A program made the position numbers and the translations under genes. A stretch of 64,000 nt of DNA from Bacillus sp. 2B10 (GTDB lineage: Bacteria; Pseudomonadota; Alphaproteobacteria; Sphingomonadales; Sphingomonadaceae). Of this stretch, positions 1-7,768 are shown one piece after another (positions within the stretch are counted from its first letter, which is position 1; every line of letters starts with the position of its first letter). The stretch is from the NCBI GenBank assembly GCA_003946805.1, contig RPSH01000002.1, forward strand, positions 1-64,000. The letters run 5' to 3'. The notes beneath the pieces are model-generated. The model saw nothing but the letters and a program-made list of their open reading frames with translations. It did no database searches and was not told where the DNA came from.

Positions 1-76
1 GATCAAGGGGGCGGGCGATCCCGGTCTGCATGGCTTTCCGTTTGCTTCGAGCGCCGGTTCGCGCCTGTCGAGAACC

Positions 77-120
77 GTAGTCGAGAAGGGGGTGTCCCCG
101 AACTACCCGTTCTCGACTAC
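77..120. repeat. REP-like inverted repeat in left-edge intergenic DNA
   Basis: GTAGTCGAGAA at 77-87 pairs perfectly with TTCTCGACTAC at 110-120, leaving a 22-nt loop. The flanking sequence carries related partial copies such as TGTCGAGAAC and GCTCGAACCGAAC, as in short palindromic intergenic repeats of sphingomonads. The surrounding 1-197 contains no gene that I can support. It lies downstream of the minus-strand GGDEF/EAL gene and could help end its transcript, although there is no T-run. Confidence 0.6.
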
Positions 121-197
121 GCCCGAAGCTGCTCGAACCGAACGGGGAGAGCTGGCCGGCACGAGGAACCCGGCTGCGAACCCTTCCCCCGCGCAGA

Positions 198-2258
198 CTA
201 TCGCCGGCGTATCGTCATGCGGCGTTCGACCGTGATCGGATATTCGAAATGCAGCCCCGCGCGGCCGTCCTCCGCCCAGCGCAGCGTCGCCGCGGTCCAG
301 TTGCCGCCGCCGGTGTCGATGCGGACGGTCGATCCGATCGCCCCGTCGTCGAAATCGACGAGGTCGATCAGCGCCCCCGTGGTGGACAGGTCGCGGATGC
401 GGGCCGAGCGGCGTTCGCCGTTCACCTCGATCGTGGTCGAGCGCAGCATGCGGGTACGCGGCGCGCGCTCCGCCTTCGGACCGTTGGGGGTCAGCGCGCC
501 GCCCTCCGCCATCAGCCGCGCCGCGGCCTCGGCGGTGTCGACCGGCGCGCCATAGACGAAGCCCTGCACGTCGTTGCAGCCAAGCTCGCGCAGGGCCGCC
601 AGCTCGTCGTGATATTCGATGCCCTTGGCGGTCGTGTCGATGCCCAGCATGTCGGCCAGCGTCGCGATGGCGCGGATGACCGCGGCGTTGCGCCCTTCGG
701 GATCGCTGACGCCGCGCACGAACGACGAATCGATCTTGATCCGGTCGAACGCCAGTCGGCGCAGGCACGACATCGACGCCTGTCCCGCCCCGAAATCGTT
801 GAGCGCGAGGCGGACGCCGATCCCGCGCAGCGCGGCGAAGACGGTGATCGCCGCGCGCATGTCGCGCAGCAGGCTCGCCTCCTCGATATCCACCTCCAGC
901 CGCCCGGGCGCCAGGCCGGCGCGGGCGAGCGCGTTGGCGATGATCGCGGGCAGCGCGGGATTGGCGAACTGCGCCGCCGACAAGTTCACCGACAGCCGGG
1001 TCTCGCCCGGCCAGGCGGCGGCGTCGTGACAGGCGGTGCGCAGCACCCACTCGCCGATCGGCTCGATCAGCTTCGATTCCTCCGCGACGCACAGGAAGTC
1101 GGCGGGGATCAGCAGCCCGCGCGTCGGATGCTCCCAGCGCAGCAGCGCCTCGAACCCGGTGATCCGCCCGCCGTCGAGCGACACGACCGGCTGATAGACG
1201 ATGCGCAGCTGGTCGAGCGAGAGGGCGAGGCGCAGGTCGTCCTCCATCTGGCGCCGGATGCGCGCGCCGTCGAGCATCGCGTCGTTGAAGAAGCGGGCGA
1301 CGCCGCGCCCGGCATCCTTGGCGGCATAGAGCGCGAGGTCGGCATTGGCGACCAGCACGTCGGGCGTCGTGCCATGGTCGGGGGATACCGCTATACCGAT
1401 CGAACAGCCGATCGATACCGCGCTGCCGTTGATGAAATAGGGTTGCGACAGGCTGGCGATGATCGCCTGCGCCAGCGTCGCCATGTCCGTCCGGCTGCCG
1501 ATGCGCGGCAGGATCACCTCGAACTCGTCGCCGCCCAGCCGCCCGACCAGCCCGGCATCGGCGACGACGCGCAGCAGCCGCTGCGCGACCTGGCTGAGCA
1601 GCGCGTCGCCAACCGGATGACCCATCGTGTCGTTGACCGCCTTGAACCGGTCGAGGTCGAGCAGGAACAGCGCGGTGCCGTCATAGGCCGGCTGCGCCAG
1701 CGTCTGCTCGAGCGAGATGCGCATCCGCTGGCGATTGGCGAGGCCGGTCAGGCTGTCGAACAGCGCGAGCCGGGTGATCGCCGCATCCGATCGCCGCACC
1801 GCCGCCATGTCGGTCCCGGTGCCGACGAACCCCTCGAACCGGCCGTACGGATCGGCAAACGGGCTGCCCGACACGGTCCAGCTGCGCTCGCTCTCCCCCG
1901 GCGCGGCGGGGGCGACGGCATAGTCGGTAAAGGCGGTGCGGGCCGACAGGTGGAAGGCGATCGTCCGTTCGGCGTCGTCGCCGATCGATTCGCCGCCGGC
2001 GATCCGCAGCATGTCGGTCAGCGGCGCGCCGATCGGATCGATGCCCGCGGCGGCGAACACCGCGGCGATCTTGTCGCTCAGATAGGTCAGCCGTCCGTGG
2101 CGATCGGTCTGCCAGAACCAGTTGGGACCATGGTTTTCGGCCTCGTGCAGCAGGCGGGCGGCACGGTCGGCGGGCAGGCGTTCGGCATCGTCGGGCCGCT
2201 GGACCCACGATCGCAACGCCGCCTTCAACCCACCGTTCGCCAATGCGCTTCCTTTCAT
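198..2258 (-). CDS. PAS-GGDEF-EAL-PilZ cyclic-di-GMP signalling protein
   Basis: Predicted 686-residue cytoplasmic protein. An N-terminal PAS-like segment (about residues 40-160) is followed by a GGDEF domain with intact GGDEF at 242-246. Then comes an EAL domain with EALLRW from residue 370, and a C-terminal PilZ domain carrying DLSTTG. The cyclase half therefore looks competent. The phosphodiesterase half looks degenerate: the usual DDFGTG is NDFGAG (from residue 487) and the usual AEG(V/I)E is AKGIE (Lys at 545), so residues expected to bind metal or act as general base are replaced. Likely role: a c-di-GMP synthase or sensor with a binding-only EAL domain. I chose the ATG at 2258 because an upstream extension would run across the start of the divergent fumarase gene. 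No transmembrane segment is seen. Confidence 0.93.
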   Translation of the reverse strand: MKGSALANGGLKAALRSWVQRPDDAERLPADRAARLLHEAENHGPNWFWQTDRHGRLTYLSDKIAAVFAAAGIDPIGAPLTDMLRIAGGESIGDDAERTIAFHLSARTAFTDYAVAPAAPGESERSWTVSGSPFADPYGRFEGFVGTGTDMAAVRRSDAAITRLALFDSLTGLANRQRMRISLEQTLAQPAYDGTALFLLDLDRFKAVNDTMGHPVGDALLSQVAQRLLRVVADAGLVGRLGGDEFEVILPRIGSRTDMATLAQAIIASLSQPYFINGSAVSIGCSIGIAVSPDHGTTPDVLVANADLALYAAKDAGRGVARFFNDAMLDGARIRRQMEDDLRLALSLDQLRIVYQPVVSLDGGRITGFEALLRWEHPTRGLLIPADFLCVAEESKLIEPIGEWVLRTACHDAAAWPGETRLSVNLSAAQFANPALPAIIANALARAGLAPGRLEVDIEEASLLRDMRAAITVFAALRGIGVRLALNDFGAGQASMSCLRRLAFDRIKIDSSFVRGVSDPEGRNAAVIRAIATLADMLGIDTTAKGIEYHDELAALRELGCNDVQGFVYGAPVDTAEAAARLMAEGGALTPNGPKAERAPRTRMLRSTTIEVNGERRSARIRDLSTTGALIDLVDFDDGAIGSTVRIDTGGGNWTAATLRWAEDGRAGLHFEYPITVERRMTIRRR

Positions 2259-2363
2259 GTCCCATGCCGACCGTAGCGCGGCATCGTGAACGAATTCTTT
2301 GCAACCGGCACGCTCCACCCTGTAGGGCGGGAAGAAATTTCGAGCCGATATGGATATCATGCG

Positions 2364-3884
2364 ATGACCGTCACCATCACCGAAGCCGATCTGATCGACA
2401 GCGTCGCCGATGCGCTGCAGTTCATCAGCTATTACCACCCGATGGACTATATCCGCGCGCTGGGCGAGGCCTATGCCGCCGAGACGTCGCCGGCCGCCAA
2501 GGACGCGATCGCGCAGATCCTGACCAACAGCCGGATGTGTGCGGAGGGGCATCGCCCGATCTGCCAGGATACCGGCATCGTCACCGTGTTCGTCAAATGG
2601 GGGCAGGACTGCCGCCTCGACAGCGACCATTCGTTGCAGGAGGTCGTGGACGAGGGCGTGCGCCGCGCGTACCTGCATCCCGACAACAAGCTGCGCGCCT
2701 CGATCCTCGCCGATCCGGCCTTCACCCGGCGGAACACGAAGGACAATACGCCGTCGGTGCTGCACGTCGAAATGGTGCCGGGCAGCACGGTGTCGGTCGA
2801 CGTCGCGGCCAAGGGCGGCGGGTCGGAGAACAAGTCGAAGTTCAAGATGATGAACCCCAGCGATTCGATCGTCGACTGGGTGCTGGAGATGCTGCCGCAG
2901 ATGGGCGCCGGTTGGTGTCCGCCCGGGATGCTCGGCATCGGCATCGGCGGCACCGCTGAAAAGGCGATGCTGCTCGCCAAGGAATCGCTGATGGCGCCGA
3001 TCGACATGGGCCAGCTGAAGGCACGCGGCGCGCAGACCGACGTGGAGGCGCTGCGCATCGAGCTGATGGACAAGGTCAATGCGCTGGGCATCGGTGCGCA
3101 GGGGCTAGGCGGGCTGTCGACCGTGCTCGACGTCAAGATCCTCGACTGGCCGACGCATGCCGCATCGAAGCCGGTGGCGATGATCCCGAACTGCGCCGCG
3201 ACCCGCCACGCGCATTTCACGCTGGACGGTTCGGGGCCGGCCTATCTGGAACAGCCGAACCTCGCCGACTGGCCCGACGTCAACTGGACCCCGGACAAGG
3301 CGGCGATCCGCGTCGACCTCGATACGCTGACCCCGGAAGTCGTCGCGACGTGGAAGCATGGCGACCGGCTGCTCCTCAATGGCAAGATGCTGACCGGCCG
3401 CGACGCCGCGCACAAGCGCATCGCCGACATGCTGGCGAAGGGCGAGCAGCTGCCCGTCGATTTCCGCGGGCGCGTGATCTATTATGTCGGACCCGTGGAT
3501 CCGGTCGGCGAGGAAGTGGTCGGCCCGGCCGGCCCCACCACCGCGACCCGCATGGACAAGTTCACCCGCATGATGCTCGACCAGGGCTTGCTGGCGATGG
3601 TCGGCAAGGCGGAACGCGGCGTGGATGCGACGAAGGCGATCGCCGAGGCGAAATCGGCCTATCTGATGGCGGTCGGCGGTGCCGCGTACCTCGTCGCGCG
3701 CGCGATCAAGGGGTCGAAGGTCGTCGGCTTCGCCGATCTCGGGATGGAGGCGATCTACGAGTTCGAGGTGCAGGACTTCCCCGTCACCGTCGCGGTCGAT
3801 AGCGAAGGGCAGAACGTCCACCACCTCGCGCCGCTGGTGTGGCGCGAGAAGATCGCGAAGGAGCGGTTGCTGGAGGGGGTTTGA
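2364..3884 (+). CDS. fumA: Fumarate hydratase class I (iron-sulfur dependent)
   Basis: Predicted 506-residue enzyme interconverting fumarate and L-malate in the TCA cycle. It is the oxygen-sensitive [4Fe-4S] type, unrelated to FumC. Family hallmarks are present: a Cys-rich N-terminal segment (Cys59, then CQDTG with Cys67), GIGIGGTAEKAM, the segment NCAATRHAHF (Cys277), and the C-terminal beta domain with VGPAGPTTATRMDKFT. The length is that of the two-domain single-chain form. An in-frame ATG lies 78 nt upstream at 2286, but the protein homology begins with MTVTITEADLID, so I place the start at 2364. The gene stands alone and is divergent from the c-di-GMP gene. The malic enzyme at 47.5 kb uses the same C4 pool. 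Confidence 0.95.
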   Translation: MTVTITEADLIDSVADALQFISYYHPMDYIRALGEAYAAETSPAAKDAIAQILTNSRMCAEGHRPICQDTGIVTVFVKWGQDCRLDSDHSLQEVVDEGVRRAYLHPDNKLRASILADPAFTRRNTKDNTPSVLHVEMVPGSTVSVDVAAKGGGSENKSKFKMMNPSDSIVDWVLEMLPQMGAGWCPPGMLGIGIGGTAEKAMLLAKESLMAPIDMGQLKARGAQTDVEALRIELMDKVNALGIGAQGLGGLSTVLDVKILDWPTHAASKPVAMIPNCAATRHAHFTLDGSGPAYLEQPNLADWPDVNWTPDKAAIRVDLDTLTPEVVATWKHGDRLLLNGKMLTGRDAAHKRIADMLAKGEQLPVDFRGRVIYYVGPVDPVGEEVVGPAGPTTATRMDKFTRMMLDQGLLAMVGKAERGVDATKAIAEAKSAYLMAVGGAAYLVARAIKGSKVVGFADLGMEAIYEFEVQDFPVTVAVDSEGQNVHHLAPLVWREKIAKERLLEGV

Positions 3885-3942
3885 TCGCTTCGACGTTCGT
3901 CATTGTCGGCGAAGGCAGTATCGCGGCGAAAGTCCACTCCAG

Positions 3943-4010
3943 CGTATCCCCGCGCAGGCGGGGATCCAGGGCCAAATGCGCAAGCCTGTGCTTTGCTTGG
4001 CTCTGGACCC
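3943..4010. repeat. REP-like GC-rich repeat interrupted by an IS30 remnant
   Basis: A 31-nt stretch at 3943-3973, containing the hairpin CCCCGC-GCAG-GCGGGG, is repeated exactly at 25497-25527. A 19-nt stretch at 3992-4010 (TTTGCTTGGCTCTGGACCC) is repeated exactly at 50045-50063. These are parts of one family of dispersed intergenic palindromes. The IS30 left end begins 7 nt after this copy stops. Confidence 0.8.
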
Positions 4011-4045
4011 GACGGGTTCACGAAAGAAGTGCACCGCCGATAGGG

Positions 4046-4754
4046 TGGCAGCTGGTGCGCCAGCCGGACCTGCGCGACCGCATCAGGCAAAGCCTTGCGA
4101 TGGGGACGATGCGTCAAACATGCCCGGGGGCATGTTTGACGCATCGTCCGCCCGAGCAGATCGCCGGCCGACTGGCGCGCGAGGCTGGTCGTACCGTCAT
4201 CAGTCATGGGTCAATCTACCGCTTCGTCGTTCCGCTCGGCCCAGAAGGATTACTGGCATCGCCTGCTACCCCGCGCCAGGTCGCGCCGTGGACGGTACCG
4301 TCTGCAAGGCGGCAGTCCCGCCAGCTTCATCAAGCACCGCCGCTCCAACCACGAACGCTCGCCCGCGGCACGGGACCGACGTCAGCCGGGCCATTGGGAA
4401 GCCGACTACATGCTGTTCTCGCGCTACGGCGACAACATCCTCGTCCTCCACGAGCGCACCATCCGCTTCACCATGCCGGATCAGCCACCCCACCGCAGGG
4501 CATCGATGACCGCTCGGCGTATCGCCCGGCAACTTCGCGATATCCCCCAGCCGTTGCGACGGACCATCAGCTTCGACAATGGTACCGAGTTCGCAGAACA
4601 CCATCGCCTGCGGCACCTTGGGCTGCAGACCTTCTGCGATGTACGAAGCCCCTGGCAGAAGGGCGGGGTCGAGAACACCATCGGCCGCCTGCGACGCCTG
4701 CTGCCCCGCAAAACCGACCTCGACATCCTCTCACCCGATGCACTTCAAACGTGA
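4046..4754 (+). pseudogene. IS30 transposase remnant (N-terminal deletion, frameshift, embedded palindrome)
   Basis: In one frame, residues matching IS30 transposases (PEQIAGRLAREAGRTVISHG, then SIYRFV) run until about 4225. The family match then continues in another frame with KGGSPASFIK-like and GHWEADYM segments, FDNGTEF, and KGGVENTIGRLRRL. The DDE catalytic positions are therefore present (D in GHWEAD, D in FDNGTEF, E in GGVEN), but the gene is broken. The N-terminal HTH region is missing, there is a frameshift near 4225, and a 46-nt palindrome replaces the two residues (WS) normally found before PEQ. Translation ends at the right inverted repeat. It cannot make a working transposase. 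Confidence 0.85.
4104..4149. repeat. Perfect palindrome, 22-bp arms with 2-nt loop, inside IS30 remnant
   Basis: The arm 4104-4125 is the exact reverse complement of 4128-4149, with GG between. The centre reads CATGCCC-GG-GGGCATG. Read in the transposase frame it adds about 15 codons where intact relatives have only Trp-Ser. It therefore looks like a separate short palindromic insertion rather than an IS30 sequence. Confidence 0.9.
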
Positions 4755-4756
4755 AT

Positions 4757-4800
4757 CCACATCCCAGCCTGCGCGGGGATGACGTTTCCATATGGATGGA
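4757..4800. repeat. Right half of REP-like repeat after the IS30 end
   Basis: Contains CCAGCCTGCGCGGGGATGAC followed by a TTTC-rich stretch and GGATGGATCAA. The same order of elements appears at 49938-49983, where the motif is GCCGGGATGACG then GTGGATCAAG. It is part of the dispersed intergenic repeat family. Confidence 0.6.
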
Positions 4801-5100
4801 TCAAATGATGGTTGGGGAAAGTTCACGCCACTGCGGGTTCGTCCGTTCGATCAGCTCGAACTTCCAATTGCGATGCCAGCGCTTCATGCGCTTTTCGTGG
4901 GCGATGCAGGACAGGATGTCGTCGCCGCGTTCCGCCCAGACGAGGCGGTCGAGGTTATGCTTTGCGCAGTGAACGGAGCCGCCGCCGTTGCGGTGCTGGT
5001 GGATGCGGGTAGCGAGGTCGGCCGTGACGCCGACATACGTCGCGCCACGATAGCGGTCGGCCATGATATACATCCAGCCGTCCTTCCCCTCTTTCGTCAT
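4801..5100 (-). CDS. GIY-YIG nuclease superfamily protein
   Basis: Small 99-residue protein consisting essentially of one GIY-YIG fold. The hallmark strands appear as GWMYIMADR and TYVGVTADL, followed by the R-x3-H helix ATRIHQHRNG and a later conserved Glu-containing helix (CIAHEKRMKRW). Single-domain members of this family are usually annotated as putative endonucleases, and their substrates and physiological role are mostly unknown. I chose the ATG at 5100. An in-frame TTG 12 nt upstream is possible. It sits between the IS30 scar and the trehalose operon and points away from the operon, with REP-like DNA on both sides. Confidence 0.85.
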   Translation of the reverse strand: MTKEGKDGWMYIMADRYRGATYVGVTADLATRIHQHRNGGGSVHCAKHNLDRLVWAERGDDILSCIAHEKRMKRWHRNWKFELIERTNPQWRELSPTII

Positions 5101-5144
5101 CGTCAGAAACAAGAAGAAGCGGGGCCCGAGGTCAAACCCGGGGT

Positions 5145-5177
5145 GACATAGCGGCGCAGGTGATGCGCCGCTACGTC
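5145..5177. promoter_or_regulatory. Stem-loop upstream of the trehalose operon
   Basis: GACATAGCGGCGCA (5145-5158) pairs with TGCGCCGCTACGTC (5164-5177) with one mismatch and a 5-nt loop. It lies 54 nt before the otsB start. It has no T-run, so it could be a 5' leader structure or a REP-like palindrome. Function is not shown. Confidence 0.5.
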
Positions 5178-5231
5178 AAAATACCCCGCACCTGCGAAAC
5201 GATTTCGTTGCGCGCCGCGTTCACCGACCCG

Positions 5232-5975
5232 ATGGCGCACCAAGACCTTCCTCCCCCGCCCGCAGGCCTGCTCGACGATGCCGGCCTGTTCCTCGATTTC
5301 GACGGCACGCTGGTCGACCTTGCCGACCGGCCCGAAGGGGTCGTGGTCGGCGACCGGCTCCGCGCGCTGCTCGCGCGGTTGCCCGACCGGCTGGACGGGC
5401 GGGTCGCGATCGTCAGCGGGCGGTCGGTCGCGCAGATCGACGGCTTTCTCGGCGACACCATCGCCCGCTTCGCCGTGGTCGGCAGCCATGGCGCGGAAAT
5501 CCGTCCCGCCGGCGGCACGACCCTTCTGCCCGATCGTCCCGCCAGCCTGGCCGCGGCCGAGCGCGCGTTCGCCGACCGGTTCGGCGACGATCCGCGGGTC
5601 GTGATCGAGAGCAAGACGCTGGGCGTCGCGATCCATTATCGCGGCGCGCCGGAGGTGGAACAGGAAGCCCATGCGCTGGTCGACGCCTTTGCCCAGCGCG
5701 ACGGGCTGACCGCGCAAGGCGGCAAGATGATGATCGAACTGCGCATGGACGGCCATGACAAGGGCACCGCGATCGCGACCCTGTGCGAAGGTCCGCCCTT
5801 TGCGGGCCATGCGCCGGTGTTCGTCGGCGACGACCTGACCGACGAACCCGGCATGGTCGTCGCCGCGCATCATGGCGGGGTGGGCATCCTGATCGGGCCG
5901 ATGCGCGATACCGCGGCGGCGTACCGGCTGGACGACGTCGCCGCCTTTCTCGACTGGCTGGAGCTGAATGCATGA
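5232..5975 (+). CDS. otsB: Trehalose-6-phosphate phosphatase
   Basis: Predicted 247-residue HAD-superfamily enzyme that removes phosphate from trehalose 6-phosphate, the second step of OtsA/OtsB trehalose synthesis. It has the catalytic motif FLDFDGTLVD with nucleophile Asp22 and acid/base Asp24. It also has IVSGRS (motif II), the substrate-cap segment ELRMDGHDKGTAI, and motif IV FVGDDLTDE. The length is normal for bacterial OtsB. I chose the ATG at 5232 because upstream codons have no family character. Its stop overlaps the next start (ATGA), showing translational coupling with the GH15 gene and then otsA. Confidence 0.95.
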   Translation: MAHQDLPPPPAGLLDDAGLFLDFDGTLVDLADRPEGVVVGDRLRALLARLPDRLDGRVAIVSGRSVAQIDGFLGDTIARFAVVGSHGAEIRPAGGTTLLPDRPASLAAAERAFADRFGDDPRVVIESKTLGVAIHYRGAPEVEQEAHALVDAFAQRDGLTAQGGKMMIELRMDGHDKGTAIATLCEGPPFAGHAPVFVGDDLTDEPGMVVAAHHGGVGILIGPMRDTAAAYRLDDVAAFLDWLELNA

Positions 5976-7768
5976 CCGCGACGATGGATCTTTGGCCGAT
6001 CGGAAACTGCCAGGTGTCGGCGCTGGTCGACCGCAACGGGCGCTTCGTCTGGGGCTGTCTGCCGCGGGTCGATGGCGACCCGGCCTTCTCCTCGCTGCTC
6101 GACGACCGGCGGCGCGGGTCGGACGGGGCGTTCGGTTTCTGGGAGATCGACCTCGACGGCTGTGTCGACACGCAGCAGACCTATATCCGCAACACCCCGG
6201 TGCTGGTGACGCGCCACACCGATGCGGCGGGCAATGCGATCGAGGTCGTCGACTTCTGTCCGCGCTTCAAGCGGCACGACCGGATGTATCGCCCGGTCGC
6301 CTTCTGCCGGATCGTACGGCCGCTTGCCGGGTCTCCGCGAATCCGGGTCCGGCTCCGCCCGTCGGTCGGCTGGGGCAGCGCACAGGCGGCACGCACGCGC
6401 GGGTCGAACCATATCCGCTACCTGCTCGACCAGGAGGCGATCCGCCTGTCGACCAGCGCCCCGGTCGGCTGGGTCGAGGACGAGCGGCTGTTCCGCGTCG
6501 AGCGCACGCTGCATTTCTTCCTCGGGCCGGACGAGAGCTTTTCCGACGAACTGCCCGCGTCGGTCGAGCGGATGCTGAAGAACACGATCGAGGAATGGCG
6601 CCACTGGGTGCGCGGCCTCGCCACGCCGGTCGAATGGCAGCAGGCGGTGATCCGCAGCGCGATCACGCTGAAACTGTGCCAGCATGAGGAAACCGGCGCG
6701 ATCGTCGCGGCGCTGACCACCTCGATCCCCGAACATGCCGATAGCGGGCGCAACTGGGACTACCGCTACTGCTGGATCCGCGACGCCTATTACACCGTAC
6801 AGGCGCTCAACCGCCTTGGTGCGCTGGACGTGCTGGAGGGGTATCTCGAATATCTGCGCAACATCGTCGACAACGCCGCCGACGGACAGATCCAGCCGCT
6901 CTATGGCGTGGGCGGAGAAGCGACGCTGGTCGAGCGCGAGGCCGAGGGGCTCGACGGCTATCGCGGCATGGGGCCGGTGCGCGTCGGCAACCAGGCGTAC
7001 GAGCAGGTCCAGCACGACGCCTACGGCCAGATCATCCTGTCGAACGCGCAGGGATTTTTCGACCAGCGGCTGTTCCGCGTCGGCAAGCAGGCCGATTTCG
7101 AGGCGCTGGAGCCGATCGGCGAGCGGGCATGGGCGGCGTATGACAAGCCCGATGCCGGCCTGTGGGAGCTGCGCACCAAGAGCCACGTTCATACCTACAG
7201 CGCGGCGATGTGCTGGGCGGCGTGCGACCGCCTCGCCAATGTCGCCGGCACGCTGGGGCTTTCCGAGCGCGAGATGTTCTGGCGCGACCGCGCGACCGCG
7301 ATGCGCACCAAGATCGAGCGCGAGGCATGGCGGCCCGAGACGAACCGCATGTCGGCGACCTTCGGCGGCGACGATCTCGACGCCAGCATCATCCAGCTGC
7401 TCGACCTGCGCTTCCTCGAACCCGACGATCCGCGCTTCGTCGGCACGCTGGAGGCGGTGGAGCGGGGGCTGCGGCGCGGCAGCCACATGCTGCGCTATGC
7501 GACCGAGGATGATTTCGGCCTGCCGCATACCGCTTTCAACGTGTGCACCTTCTGGCTGATCGAGGCGCTGCACGCGACCGGCCGCGACGAGGACGCGCGC
7601 GAACTGCTGGAGGAGATGCTGTCGCGCTGCACGCCCGCCGGGCTGCTGTCGGAGGATATCGACCCCGAAACCGGGGAATTATGGGGTAACTACCCGCAAA
7701 CCTACTCGCTGGTCGGCATGATCAATTCCGCCGTCCTGCTGAGCAAGTCATGGAACGTCGTCAGATGA
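5972..7768 (+). CDS. Glycoside hydrolase family 15 protein (trehalase/glucoamylase-like)
   Basis: Predicted 598-residue cytoplasmic GH15 enzyme. The N-terminus (GNCQVSALVDRNGRFVWGC) matches the trehalase-like N-terminal domain. The (alpha/alpha)6 catalytic barrel starts with NWDYRYCWIRDA at residue 261. Near the C-terminus LLSEDIDPETG followed by GNYPQ carries the glutamate expected to be the catalytic base. GH15 members include glucoamylases and some bacterial trehalases. Position between otsB and otsA, overlapping each by ATGA, strongly suggests the substrate is trehalose or a trehalose-linked glucan. The operon would then hold both synthesis and breakdown. Substrate is inferred from context, not from the sequence. 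Confidence 0.93.
   Translation: MTATMDLWPIGNCQVSALVDRNGRFVWGCLPRVDGDPAFSSLLDDRRRGSDGAFGFWEIDLDGCVDTQQTYIRNTPVLVTRHTDAAGNAIEVVDFCPRFKRHDRMYRPVAFCRIVRPLAGSPRIRVRLRPSVGWGSAQAARTRGSNHIRYLLDQEAIRLSTSAPVGWVEDERLFRVERTLHFFLGPDESFSDELPASVERMLKNTIEEWRHWVRGLATPVEWQQAVIRSAITLKLCQHEETGAIVAALTTSIPEHADSGRNWDYRYCWIRDAYYTVQALNRLGALDVLEGYLEYLRNIVDNAADGQIQPLYGVGGEATLVEREAEGLDGYRGMGPVRVGNQAYEQVQHDAYGQIILSNAQGFFDQRLFRVGKQADFEALEPIGERAWAAYDKPDAGLWELRTKSHVHTYSAAMCWAACDRLANVAGTLGLSEREMFWRDRATAMRTKIEREAWRPETNRMSATFGGDDLDASIIQLLDLRFLEPDDPRFVGTLEAVERGLRRGSHMLRYATEDDFGLPHTAFNVCTFWLIEALHATGRDEDARELLEEMLSRCTPAGLLSEDIDPETGELWGNYPQTYSLVGMINSAVLLSKSWNVVR

Larger units (their letters stand above)
4017..4755 (+). mobile_element. 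Internally deleted IS30-family element with both terminal inverted repeats
   Basis: The left end TTCACGAAAGAAGTGCA (4017-4033) and the reverse complement of the right end, TTCACGTTTGAAGTGCA (4739-4755), match at 14 of 17 positions. The enclosed 739 bp encodes a broken IS30 transposase. The element lacks the N-terminal third of the gene and the last roughly 40 codons, yet both ends survive, so it resembles a non-autonomous derivative. A related end occurs at 9548-9564. No clear target duplication is visible. Confidence 0.8.

Noticed and set aside
249..2276. Long plus-strand open frame of 675 codons
   Set aside because: Complement of the GGDEF/EAL gene. Composition is that of a GC-rich antisense frame with no recognisable domain or ribosome site.
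3839..4972. 377-codon plus frame spanning fumarase end, repeat and IS30 remnant
   Set aside because: Chimera of unrelated pieces; only the segment around PEQIAGRL is meaningful and is annotated as pseudogene.
5783..5971. N-terminal extension of the GH15 gene
   Set aside because: Lies inside otsB in another frame; the ATGA overlap at 5972 is the natural start.
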